Assembly: GCA_018398805.1 (NCBI GenBank)
Contig: JAGFBZ010002028.1
Coordinates: forward strand, 1,178,501 to 1,242,500
Source of the DNA: Hirundichthys speculiger
Taxonomy: Eukaryota > Chordata > Actinopteri > Beloniformes > Exocoetidae
Direction: 5' to 3'
Length of the DNA: 64,000 nucleotides
In this document: positions 1 to 12,200 of the stretch, piece after piece
How the letters are laid out: every line of letters begins with the position of its first letter
Numbering within the stretch: the first letter of the stretch is position 1
Program-made: the position numbers and the translations under genes
Notes under the pieces: generated by a model
Databases searched by the model: none
Told to the model about the DNA's origin: nothing
What the model saw: the letters and a program-made list of their open reading frames with translations, nothing else

Positions 1-3000
1 CCTTTATTGTGGTTATTTCAGCGTTTCCTCCGAACCACTGAAGTATGATCACCTGTAATTGCAGTAAAGTGCAGTCTTATGACTATATGCGTGTTTTTCT
101 TCATATTCCTCATTACTGTTGCTAATGCATGCAAAGTGTCACAGGAGGAGCAGTATCCAATGCGTATTAGGGGAAAAAAAAAAGGGAGAAAACAAGACGG
201 ATCGCTAATGAGCTCCTTGGTTACCGCAGAAATCGCCATGGCAACCAATAAGGAATAAAGTGTGGCCAGATTAGAGAACTTGAACATAATTGGATTCAAG
301 TATTTCAAGTTAGTAATCAGAAATCTGATTGCCGAGCTGAAGATACATAAAGTTTTGGTGCGAGCTGAAATACAGTACACAACATAACTAATTGCGGGCG
401 AGCTGTGCGAGATTGGATTGTGGGGTTTATAATTACAGAGCAGCAACTCGGATGCTGCACAGACCAAATAATTGTCTATTGTTACGGCCCTTTACTTGTT
501 GTGTGGATACCAGGAATGTGCACAGACACATCTTTTTTTTTGGGGGGGGGGGGGAGTAGCGAACAGAAAAGGCCACAGTTAAATGTCATACAGACCTCTT
601 GTATTAATTACGTAATCATTTATTTCTACTCCCTTGCATTTGTAGCAATGCTCGTTAGAGTATTTGTTGTTTTTCAATGAGGCGTTGAGATTTAAAGGTT
701 ACTGTGACATCACAGAGCCAGATCAGAGCCATGCAGCCACCCGATCTCTGTCTATGTCATCCTGCGTTTGTACCTCAAAGGTGACATTGCAGAGCTTCAA
801 ACGGCGATATCAAACCAGACAGAGACCCCCATGGAAGAGGGGGACAAGGGTGGAGTCGAGTGGCTGACTCCGCCTCCTAAAGACGACGTGTTACTTACAG
901 AGGCATGCTGGGAAACGGAACTGTCTTTCTGTCGTATTTTGACCCAAACCGTGTCAGACGTTTCATGAAAATGTCAGAAAATGTTGTCAACTGTTAAAAA
1001 AAAAAGTTGTAATTCTCTTTCATGGTGTAGCAGTACACACTAAACTCAAAACTGAAATCATTGTCTGTGGCCCACAGAAACAAAGAGAAAGTGTTTTCAG
1101 TCACCTTGAGACTCTCTCTAGAACCTAAAAATCAGGTCAGAAATTTAGGGGTAATATTGGATTCAGATTTGAACTTTAACAGCCACATTTAAAGCAGCTT
1201 TTTCCCATCTAAAAAACATCGCCAGAATCAAAGGAATAGTGTCTAAACCAGATTTAGAAAGACTAATCCATGCGTTAGTCTCCACCAGGTTAGACTACTG
1301 TAACGGCCTGCTCACTGGGCTCTAAACCAGCTGTGAGACATCCAGAACGCTGCTGCACCAGTCCTGACTAGAACCAGGAAATACGACCATATTAGTCCAG
1401 TCCTGAGGTCTCTGGCTTCCTGTCACTCAGAGAATAGACTTTAAAACAGCTCTACTGGTGTACAAGTCTCTTCATGGTCTAGCCCCAAAGTCCATCTCTG
1501 ACATGTTAGAGCCATATGAACCAACCCGGACTCTGAGAACCTCAGGTAGTGGCCTCCTGCTGGTGCCCAGAGTCAGGACTAAACAAGGTGAAGCTGCATT
1601 TCAGATTTATGGAATGATTCTGTTTGCCTTCTTGTAATTTTATATATCTGTAAAGCATTTTGAATTGCCTTGAGTACGAATTGTGCTCTACAAATAAACT
1701 TGCCTTGCCTTACTTTGAGCAATGACAGATCAACACAGAGCACAAAACAACTCCACAGATGTAAATATCTTAAACTTAAGAATTAAAAGAATTGGCCAGG
1801 TTATGTTGTCCACCTCTCTGTCATTTTATAGATCATCTCCACCATAGCAAATCTACATGTCTTCTCTGTGTCGATAAAGTTGCTGGAAAAACGGGGAAGT
1901 AGCAGAGATGGCGACAAATCAAGGAGCTGGAGTAAGAAAATGTGATTTTTTTTCTGTTTTAGAGTTGCAGCAGCTGAAACACCTGAGCGGCCTTACAGGA
2001 AGGTTGATGGTTGTGGTAACTGCAGGAGAACATCCTTGAGTACGTCCTCGTCTGCAGCTCAGACTTGCTCCTCAGACAGACATCCACCAGTAAATCTTTT
2101 ACTCCCTTTAAAAAAAAAAAAACTAGGAGCTGACGGTAATATATACTTTCAGTTCAAATGTGTTTTTTTTTTTATTTTTAAACACATGGACATTTGCTCT
2201 CTGAAAAGGTTATGTTACCATTTAAAGAAATACTTCAGTTGTGGCTGCTAAGGAAAATGAAAATAAAAAAAAAAAAAAGCAGGCAGCTCCCCACACAATG
2301 CGCACCTTTATTTGACAGCACCTGGAGGTTTATTTGCAGTCCTTCCCGCCTCCTGTGTTTGTGTTGTAAGTTATATGACCACAATTTTACTCTGACATGC
2401 CTCCTCAGCGTGTGAGCGGAAACAATAAGTCAGCTTCGCTGTCGCTCACTCAGGGGGGACTCTGAGTGTTTCTGTGTTTCTGCTCGGTTCGGACCCAGGA
2501 GGGTCCGAGGGCTCCAGACAAGCTGAACGTCCCGTTCCCTCCTGCACACACCCACCCAGCAGGCCTCAGGGGTCTGGGTCTCTCTCTGGTTTGTGAGTGG
2601 GAGTTCCAGCCAAAAGTATCCGCTGTTTACCGTGTACACATCAAATATGCCTCGTTGAGTGGAAGCAGATATTTCTGGAGATTTTATTTGCTTTTTTCTA
2701 GTGTCATTGCGCATTAAAAATTCTCGGTATGATCGCCGGGGTCATGTGGAGGCAGAAAAAAACCCCCAAAATTTTTTGTGTTATGAGAAGCGGGTCAGAC
2801 GATGAAAGGTGGTATTAAACGGCCCACAACACACAAACTGTAGCTACCTGCATGAATTATAAATGGTTAGTCTGTGTCTGTGTTTATTCGGCTGCATCTC
2901 AATGCCTTCATGAGGAAAAGTTTTAGAAAAAGCTCGATGTTATTTCTGATTATACCAATGTTCCTGGCTGTTTGCTTCAAATTCAAGAATGATTGGAGTT

Positions 3001-3184
3001 TTTCCAATAACCCTTTTTTTTTTTTTTTTTGGCTGCTGTCAAATAAAGAACAGCAGCTTTAATATGTTTTTGTGTCGGCTCTATTAGCCAAGCGTAAGAT
3101 GTCCGTGATTAATATTAGCAACCGCTGCGTGGTGATGACTTTGCTTCAGGCTGCCCTCTTCGTCTCTGTCTCCTCGTCTTTTAG
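1..3184 (+). other. 5' part of window, presumed zranb3 intron
   Basis: This stretch precedes the first zranb3 exon that can be recognised and is presumably intronic, because the next upstream part of the protein (the segment just before the FIPLDIKL block) is not found here. It holds an L2-like LINE tail (about 1040-1711), a T/G homopolymer block near 532-554 and A- and T-runs. One possible but unsupported exon at 1963-2089 is discussed under findings. Apart from these nothing is recognised. Confidence 0.5.
1040..1711 (+). mobile_element. L2-like LINE 3' end (5'-truncated, decayed)
   Basis: Broken plus-strand frames read as the C-terminal part of an L2/CR1-type reverse transcriptase protein: LGVILDSDLNF, then after a frameshift HLKNIARIKGIVSKPDLER and LVSTRLDYCNGLLTGL, then a stretch with QNAAAPVLTRTRK-like residues. 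Several stops and at least two frameshifts show that it is dead. The 3' end has the typical teleost L2 tail: a TGTAAAGC..TTTGAATTGCCTTG block, then CAAATAAACTTGCC and TGCCT repeats at about 1700-1711. The start is approximate; it is where KTEIIV-like residues first appear. The exact L2 subfamily is not determined. Confidence 0.75.
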
Positions 3185-3289
3185 GATGGAGGTCCGCTGA
3201 ACTTGAGCTTCATCCCTTTGGACATCAAGCTAACCAACTGGGACGACCTGCCGGAGGCCTTCAGCCGGCGCCAGGAAAATCGAATACAG
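3185..3289 (+). CDS. zranb3: zranb3 exon, FIPLDIKL block
   Basis: The exon has 35 codons in phase 0 on both sides, beginning DGGPLNLSFIPLDIKL and ending RRQENRIQ. The acceptor is ..cgtcttttag and the donor gtctgc. The FIPLDIKL..WDDLP block belongs to the substrate-recognition region of ZRANB3, which contributes to recognition of branched DNA. This is the first exon in the window that can be assigned with confidence. Confidence 0.9.
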
Positions 3290-6200
3290 GTCTGCCCTTC
3301 CCGCCAGGCTCAGAGAGAGCGTGCGTGTGTGTCCGTGTGTGTGCGTGTGCCTCGTATGTTCTTTGATATTTATGACTGTGCGTGGGTGTGCATTTGGACC
3401 GGAGTGTTTACACCAGGGAGCGGTACCTCCTTAATTCCTCATCACTTTCAAAACGCTTTAAAGGGAAATTAAACTGGAGTTGACTTTTTGATGAGGCGTT
3501 GTGCAATTTTTTTTTTATTTCTTTTCTCATTTTGATTGATTAGAAAGAGAATAAAGTGCAACCAGATAGCAGAGCAGAATTCTGCGTGTACTCCGGCGCG
3601 GCGTGAAGATTGCCTAATTTTAAATAAGACCATTTAGCTGGATGTCTGAGCCGGTGGAGATATCTCCCCATTTCAGGTGACCCATTGAAGATGAAGCATA
3701 TGGCAGCGCGGGGGTTATTAAACCCCACCAGATACGTGCACGTCAGCGCCACGCGAAACTAATGACGCCACCGATCATGAGCAGGAAGAGCGGCGAGCCG
3801 CGGTATTGAGAACCTGACGGATAGGTGGAGCGCTGACGCCCACTTGCCCCCCCTGCAGGGCCCGAGGAGGGGAGAGCGAGGGAGAGGCGGGGCAGGAGAT
3901 GATAGAGAGGGGCGGGTGGCAGTTTAGGGGTTCTGCACAGCTAAGGAGACCAGCAGAAGAGAAAGTGCCATTTTATGAGGGTCGTTAAAGGAGACGGATC
4001 ATCGCCTCAAACGACCCGCACGTATTAAATCCTGCAATCTGCCGCCGCTGTATCACAGCCACTGACAGACGCCCCACCTGTCACGTTGTTTATGTTGGTT
4101 TGTAAAAGCAAGGCGTGAGTTGCATCCATCCCCTGACCCATCATTTACGCCCCGTTACCCTCCAATTGTCCATCACAATCGATACGAAGCAAGCAGTTTA
4201 ATCTGGACTGCGACATGGCTCGGACAGGAAGTAGTGATGTGCAAGCTCCTCTTCACCCACGGTCTCGGAAGAAACAAACAAGCAGCAGCCTTGACGTGAT
4301 TGGTAGATCATCATAAAGACAGATTTAGAATTATCCGACGTCTTGGAAAGGTAAGATCTACGTATACTGGGCTGCAACCCGGCCTCCGCAAGAGATAGGT
4401 CAGTAGAAACGATGAAAAGGATTCACACCAGGTCTGAACCTTTTGGACATTTTTCTCCTCCCACCATCCAAAAGTAGGCTTTTATCAAGTCTTGCTGCAG
4501 AGCAAAGTGAAAAATAGTCCACGACGAGGCTCTGTCCTGCAAAGCCAGAAAAGGTACCTAATACTGCACATGTGAGGTACGACATGAGAAATGAACATCC
4601 TCCAGGAGTTGTGATTCCTTTACAGGGTTATAATAGTTTGTGATTTTCCATTAGACTTAGTTTTTATTTAGTTTTTAGTTTAGTTTTTCCAAATTCAGTT
4701 AGTTTTAATTCGTTTTTAGAGCAGCTTTGCTAGTTTGTTTTGCTTAGTTTTAGTTTAGTTTTTATTAGTTTCAGTGTTAGTTTTAGTATTATTTTGTAAA
4801 TTAGGGTTGTAGTTTTGGTTCAAGTGAAGCACTGAACTTTTTTGAAGGCTATCGAATCACATAGTCGTGTATACATTCCGGTCTCAATAAACATATTTAT
4901 CAAAGCGTCTTCCCACTTGTGGTGTATTTACTGACCAGCTGCTATCTGGTCTCCGGTGGAAACAGTCCATTATAGTTGCTGTTTTCTCCCGTTCCTTCCC
5001 AACGCTGACTGGCCTGCAGCTGTAGCTTCTCTTTCCAGGGGGGCTAGCTTAGGCTAGCTTATCCAGGTAGTCTTGGTTGGCCTTCTTTCCAGGGGGCTAG
5101 CTTAGGCTAGCTTATCCAGCTAGTCTTGGTTAGCCTTCTTGTGCGAGCTTTCCAAATGGACTTTCAGATTCGTGGGGTTTTTTTCCCCTTGAGAAGTATT
5201 CCACACATTGTATCACCTGCTTCTACAACAAGACACTTATTTTATCGTTAACACAGTCATAGTCAAAGAAATCCCAAATAGGACTTTCTCCTAACTTTTG
5301 CCGCAGCCATCACTGCTAATCACTTTTTTTTTTTTTTTTTTTTTTTTTGCGGTTGTTGTTGTACGGCGGAGCAAAGTTAATAGATTTCAAACGTTTATGA
5401 GGAAAAAAAATTACAAACACGAAAATGAAGGACGTTCTTGACATTATTATAGTTAATTTTAGTTTGTTTTATAAACACAATAGATTTTCAGTTAGTTATC
5501 GTTTTTTTTAAAAAACTCGTTTTTATTTTATTTCAGTTAACGAAAATGTTTTTTCAATACTAGTTTTCGTTATTTCCTTCGTTTTCGTTAACGATAATAA
5601 CCTTTGTTCCTTTCTTCTTCTTCTCTTTTGTTGCCATGATGTCACCCACTGGTCAGCTGCTATCAGGATGTTGGTCTTCTGGGTTTTGGGTTTTTTTTGG
5701 GGGGGAGGAGTGGCCATGTGGAGACAAAGCAGAGCTGGTGAACTGATCGTTTCACTGAATACCCGAGGCTAATACGTATTTATAGATCCCCTTCCATGCG
5801 ATTTGTTTCAATAAGTCAAATCAAAATGCTCAGCAGGATCAAAGCATCGATCACCTCTGTTGAGACGCGCAGCAGTAGGTCGAAGAGCTCCCAGTTTCCA
5901 CCCACTCGGTATCTCACCTCTCAACCCATATGGCCCTGGAAGGATGCCTCATTCCTCCTAAGTTATGATTTTTGACACCGTGCTTGAACCTGTGACTTTC
6001 AGCTAAACTTTGAAGTTACGACTTCACGGTGCCACAGACGCCTGACAGTCTCCTGTCAATCATCTGTGCTCCCGGATGCGCAGAACAGGACTCTTATGAT
6101 CTACCAGCACGCACCGTCTGGAGCTTCACTGCTGTTCTTTGACTCCTGATCTGAAGTCAAAGCTCAGCTTTGCTCCCAGTCGCTCCAGAGAGTGACAGCT

Positions 6201-9200
6201 TATCGCTCCAGCAATAATTTGAATTATCTATAATCTCTCAGGGGTTTATCATTATTAAGATTCCATCTTATAATGCTGTCATCTTCTACATGACCAGCAA
6301 TGATATTTTGATATTTTCTAATTGTATGTTTTTTTCACATTTCTGCAGTAATAATAATAGCAGTAAAATGGGGTTCTATATTTAGAGTTTTCTAAGAAAA
6401 CAGCAAAGCACAATATTTTCACTGAAATGCTGAATGCTTGATGTTAGGGTTGGGCAAACCCTTTTATTCAAATTTGTCAGTTTAAAAAGAATAAATTTTT
6501 CATTCAGTGGCCAAAAAATGTTCACCTTGTAAAGCCAGATGTATCCTGTTTTACACGTGAATTTTTGGGACCGTCAAAAAAAAATAGAAAAATGTAAAAA
6601 AAATTATTATTAATTTTTTGTCTGCATTTACATTCATCTAACAAAACCATCTAGTATGTATATGCAATTTAATCTTGTAGCAGACTTTTTTGTGAGAATG
6701 TGAAGGGTGAATGTGTCCTTCACCAGTCCTCTCTGGCAGTAAATTCTAACATCTTTATTAACATCTTAAATCCTGATTTTGTCAGAGAGGACTCAAAACA
6801 CCAGCTGTGAAACAAAAAATGTAAAAATAAATGAATAATGAATATCCAGTTCATTCATAATAGCAGAAAAACAATTCTGTAGAAATTGTAAGAGTCCAGG
6901 TTGAACATGGCTCCAACCAGTTATTTATCGCACATCAGTGTTTGAAAACACCTTTATTATACACATAATAACCAATCCATCTTTTGACCTTTTACAAACC
7001 TTCTTTTCATCCGCAGCCCTGACTGATTACATTCATCTGTACAACATTTGTTTCTAATGCGCAGCGAGAAACATTTTTTTCATAATGTACTCGATCAGCT
7101 GCCAAAGCACCAGCAGAAGAAGCCTGAAACTCAAAAAGCTGACTGAATAAAACTCAGGCTATTCAGTTTCACACAAGTCATCTTTTTGCAACAGTAGGCA
7201 TCATCCACAAATATAAACACTTCTCAAGTGTAATATTCGTCCGTAAATTGCCCATTAGGCCCCAGTATCTCGCGTGCTATTCGCTATATTGCCGCTGGAT
7301 TTTCTCTCAATACTTGACTCGGACCAAAAGGAAATACGACTCTCTTTTGCTGTGATGGTTATTTCGTTCAGCTGTCTGGAAAACTATCTCCTTTTAAATT
7401 GTTTTGTTTCAGCTCAAAGTGTATTTTTAAAATTGAGAAGTTTAAAGAAAATATATATATATGTGTGTGTATTGTCCAGTGTCCAAACTATCAATTTGTG
7501 ACGAAGATGAAGGCTCCAGCAGCTCAGTTATGAATTGAAAATGAACACTGAAAGTGAGAGGTTGTCTCTCCCCCGTCGTCCTCTCTCTCTCTCTCTCTTT
7601 CTTTCTTCTGGCAGGTGCTGAAGTTCGTTCAGGAGTGGAGCAGCCTGGCAGCCATGAAGCAGAAGCTCCTTCGACGTAGCGACCTGCTCTTCCACAGCCC
7701 CACGCTGGGTCTGCAGCAGCTGGCCGCCGCCCAGCGGCCTCACTCCAGCACCAAGAGGTCAGGCACGAGCTGGAAATATGCTCTTGAAGTTAAAAAAAAA
7801 AATAAAAATGACTTTGACTTTCACATGAATTTCCACTCAGTTCAGTTATTTTTCGATCTTGGCCATTGAAAGACAGCAGCGTTTTTACGTTTGTGTTTCT
7901 GTCGTTGAACGAAACTCTACGCAGCCATCAGCCCGAAAGAGTTTTACACCGCTTCATGTGGGCGGCAAATCCAAAAATACTCAAACCGTTCTGACTGTGA
8001 TAGAGCGGTACGGCAGGGTTCAGGACATTTCTTTTTTGTGTTTCCATTGTCTAAAGTTGGGAAAGGGATTTCAAAATAACCGATCCATACTGACCCACTT
8101 TTAGGCACCCCTTCTGCTTGTTTCCAAGTGCCATTTTCAAGCCTTCTCAAACTCTGACTTCATCTTGTAAAGGAAAAAAGGAGAAGAACACAATGTGTTG
8201 GATGTCTTTGTTGACCTTTTCTTAACTGAGTCCCATTCTTCTTCCTTGACTTTATTGATGGCAGACGCTCTAGGCTTACTGCTGCAAACTCTTTGTGCTG
8301 CTCAGTGGAAAACTGGCTTTTGTCATGTGTATATGTCCACTAACTGGAGGCACGTTCTACGCAAAAGTTTGGATTTGTACGGCATGCATCTATCTGCATA
8401 TCCCCAGCCAGATGTCAGAAGGGGGTCCCACTTTCTGGCACCCTTAGGTTGAAGTACCACCACCGTCAGTACTTACGGCAGAGCCAGAAACACTGCGGTC
8501 CTTCCCTTGAGTGTATCTGATTCCTCCTTTGGGCCAGATGGTGTACATTTTGAATCGGTGGAAAGCGGGAGATGAATCAGTTCCCAACATTGTGTTAGAA
8601 ACAGGCTCCGTGTAAGATTTCGCTGAGATGGAAGCAGATTTGTAAATGCTTACTGCCCCAGGCGTTGTGTAAGGCTGGTTAGTATCTGTGTGAACATGCG
8701 TGGGTGCTTCAAAGGGTGTTAGCTGAGGCGAAATAGAAGACGGGATGAGCACTGCTTGTGTGTGTGTGTGTGTCTTTTTTCCTTCTCTTTTTTTTTTGAC
8801 AAACTAGCATTGTTGCTGGCACGCTAATTACAGCTGGTTTGAATAGAGGCAGGGAGAGTTTGCCAATTACAGGGTAGACTCATGAGTGCATGCATGTGTA
8901 AGTGAGGGAGAGCGCTTCTCCAACTGGGGAGCACGTTTGGGTGCGTGAACCTAATCAGGGTGCGAGTAGGAGGCAGTTGGTCTGGCTTGATTTGATACCT
9001 GTTTGATTTATCCACTAATCAGAACCAATCAAGCCCCGGCTTGGGCTCGGTGGGGCGATCACAGCTCACCTTTCCTGCACTGAGACGCTCAGTTTTCAAA
9101 TACCTCAAACTTAATGCAGTTTGCCTGGGTCTCCGACGTGGCGGATGCGTTTGTCATGAGCCGCTCGTGGTGATTTACACCGATTGTAGATCAGTCAAGA

Positions 9201-12200
9201 GGATTTTAATCTAGTTTGCTTCCTGCCTACTTTAAGCTGCTGTCTTTGTTAAAATTACCACAACACTGGCAGTGAAGAGGCTTGATGGCATCCTGTAATA
9301 TTCTATCACAGTCACTGTATTAGAAACTTGGTGGTTTTCAGTTATATGTGCAAATTAATGACATCAATTCCTAATAATTATAAGTAGTGCTGGGCGCTAT
9401 ATCGGTTCATACCGAATACCTGGTGTTTATTTTTCTTATGATATGAATTTTTCATATACCCTAATACCAGTGAGTATGTACTTTAGCGTACATAACGTTG
9501 GGAACGCCGCGCGGCGGAACATTGTTTGACAGGGGACTGTTTTGCAGTTGCACTGGAGGCACAACACGCTACTAGTTCAGGACAGCGAAAGTCCCAAAGT
9601 GGAAGCTCCAGAACGGCAACATGAGACTGAGGAACTTCTTCCTAAACGAGGAGCCGTGTCTGTCGTGTGGAAGCTCTTTGGATTTAAAAAAGACGACGTC
9701 CAACAAACTACAATAATCTGCAAATGTTGCCGAGCTAAAGTTGTAGCCGCGAGAGGCTACACCAGGCTGGTGTCCTCCCGCGGCTACAACTTTAGAACGT
9801 TGTTTACATTGTGTAGTTAATGTTGGTTTTTTACAAAATATGTTTTTTCAAGTTGTTTGCAGAATTTGAAAAATAAAAGAGTTCTGTATTTTAACTGCAA
9901 CTATCGTGCATTCTGATTCCTTCACTTAATTAGAATCACGAGTGCCACCTGTTTGTAAATAGTATAATTTTGTGAGGCCATGCTAACCTGTATTAATACT
10001 AGTGTAGATATGAATGTTTTTCTACAATATTCACTCCTCGTGATGGTAAAATAGGTCATTCTAAGCCAATTTACTGCAGCAATTCCTCTCTAAATGATTA
10101 GAAAATGTGGTTAACACCCAGTTGTGTCTTCAAAAAAAAAAAATACTGTAAAACCGATATAATTTTGAAAAATACCGTGATATAAATCTTTGGTCATACT
10201 GCCCAGCACTAATTATAAGTAGCATCTGCTATGTAGGTGCAGTTAACATTTTAGAAATTATAAAAACTAATATGTACCATCAGACGTGCACAGATTTGTA
10301 CCTCATCCATGCAGTTATGATGAAGCAGAATACTTTTAATGAAATATATCATAGAACGTAGATTTAAAAAAAAAAAAAAGAACTTCACAAGATAGAAATT
10401 CTGTAAAACCTGTGGGATCTTCAGTGAAAGCAGATATCCACATGTATTTATTTATATATTTTGGTCTATAATGAGTAACACCCCAAGTGGAATTCACTAA
10501 ATCCCACAACTCCCATTATGCAATTTGATAACATCTTCCACCCACATAAAGACTCACATCTCTCAGACTCCACCCCCTCCCCAAGTTTGAAACAGACACT
10601 TCCTTTTGTAAATCTGAATCTCCTACACCAGCCTCAGAAAAAGGCTCTTGGTTTACTCACATAGAGGCTGCTGCAGGTGAGGAGCAACCAAATCTGCCCA
10701 GCCGGGCCAGACCTGAGCGCTGAAAGCCGGCGGGAAAGCCCGGCTGGAAGCCTGGGTGGAAGCCCACCTGCAGCGGCGGCGCTCCTGCAGCGGCGCGGCT
10801 CCTGCAGCGGCGTAGCGAATGCGTACCGGCTTATAGAGCTTGTTTGCTGCTGTTGCCGTTGCAACCTCAGGTCACTTCTGTGTAGCACTGTTTAATCCAG
10901 CTGTCAAAACTATAGAAAATTATATGAAAGGCATCATTTGACATTTTGAGAAACGTGCTCACGTGCTAGCTTGAGCGTTAGCTGAGAAGACTAGCACAAC
11001 TCATGTTTTTACGGCGTTTAAATCTGTTGTCTGCAGCTGCTGCAAAAATGCGCATTTTCGCAAAGGTTAAATAAACAATGGATCGTCTGTTATTTTCACT
11101 TGAGATATTTTCTTTTGCACGGGGTCTTGCCTTGTTTCTTCGCCATCAGACGGCAGATCATAAACCTAACACAAATGCTCATTAACGTTTGTGAGTATAG
11201 AAAACTGCAGGGAAGTATGACCCCAACACTCCACGAGAAGAAGAAATAAAAAATACTGGGTATTGTCAAAGGGTCAAACCAAGAAATTATTCCTCTTGTT
11301 TTAAATCATAGCTGTTTTTTACTTTACAGATGTCAGTTTGACAAAAATGTCGAGCGAACCAGTAGGTTTGGCTGTGCTCTTTATACTGGCAGAAGAGGTT
11401 TGGATAATGACAGAAATATCATTTAAAAAAGGAGCAGCAGACGTCTTTAGCGTACAGAATTACTGTCCAGGCTTTTTGAAAAAAAAAAAAATGCAAATAT
11501 ATTCCATATCCACACTCTCCCAGAGGCACACTTGGACTCCAGTTTAGTGTTGGGTATCTCGTTTCATCCAGCCTCTGTGCTGGGACCGTTTGAAGCAAAG
11601 GAAGCTCATGTGTTTGATGGAGACTTACCTTCTTCCTCATCTCCCCGCAGCTTCCAGAGAAACTCCTCATCTTTGATGTCTCTCCCACTTTCTGCCTCCT
11701 GCCGTCCATTTTTCCTCTGTTTATTTCTTTCTACCTTCCTTCCATTTCTCTCCAGAAGAAAGCGCTCTGGCCAGATGGGAGCGGCGGGAACGCACATAAA
11801 AATGTCACTGCAGAGCTCAACGGTGACAACGCCGTCACGTTCACGTCGCTCGGTGTTTCACGGAGGCTCGCGTTTCATCAGAATTCAATAAAACGGGTAC
11901 AAATCATGTAATCGTTCAAGTAGTCCATGCAGAATCAATATCCTTTACAGTGTAGAAGAGGTTTGTTCATGGTTAAGCAGGGCTGAATAAATTTTCATGT
12001 CTGTCTTTTAGGAGGTGTTCTATTTATTGATTTTATTTCAAAGGTGCTAAGCCCACTGTTAGTGAGCCAAAAGTAAAGTTTCATCAAACTAAGTTCAAGA
12101 ATTGACATAAGTGTCAGATTAAATGCTTGGAAGATGTGTTAATAATTGATCTGCATGGCATTTAGTGGCGAGCTTCGTCCCCGGAGTTGATTGTCTGTAA

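Larger units (their letters stand above)
3290..7614 (+). other. zranb3 intron with one hAT element
   Basis: The intron is 4.3 kb. It contains the hAT-like element 4623-5606. The first 900 bases (about 3500-4200) are GC-rich, free of recognisable repeats, and look more constrained than the surroundings, but conservation was not tested. The remainder is AT-rich and nothing is recognised in it. Confidence 0.6.

Noticed and set aside
18..467. 149-codon open frame on the minus strand at the window start
   Set aside because: No recognised domain, no splice context, mixed hydrophobic composition; the DNA looks like ordinary or conserved noncoding sequence.
664..968. Overlapping plus-strand frames (YLKGDIAELQTAISNQ.. 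MEEGDKGGVEWLTPP..)
   Set aside because: Protein-like at first sight, but it does not match the part of ZRANB3 expected here, and wording such as gtgacatcacag and ggcatgctggga recurs in dispersed fish repeats.
2430..2717. Open frames of 83-94 codons on both strands
   Set aside because: Mirror-image open frames over the same DNA with no domain; explained by local composition.
8755..8775. GT-rich runs (also at 25253-25272, 43803-43822 and 43956-43981)
   Set aside because: Ordinary vertebrate dinucleotide microsatellites; noted but not interpreted further.
10634..10895. 72-84 codon frames over the GCAGCGGCG minisatellite
   Set aside because: Repeat composition lacks stop codons; products are low-complexity.
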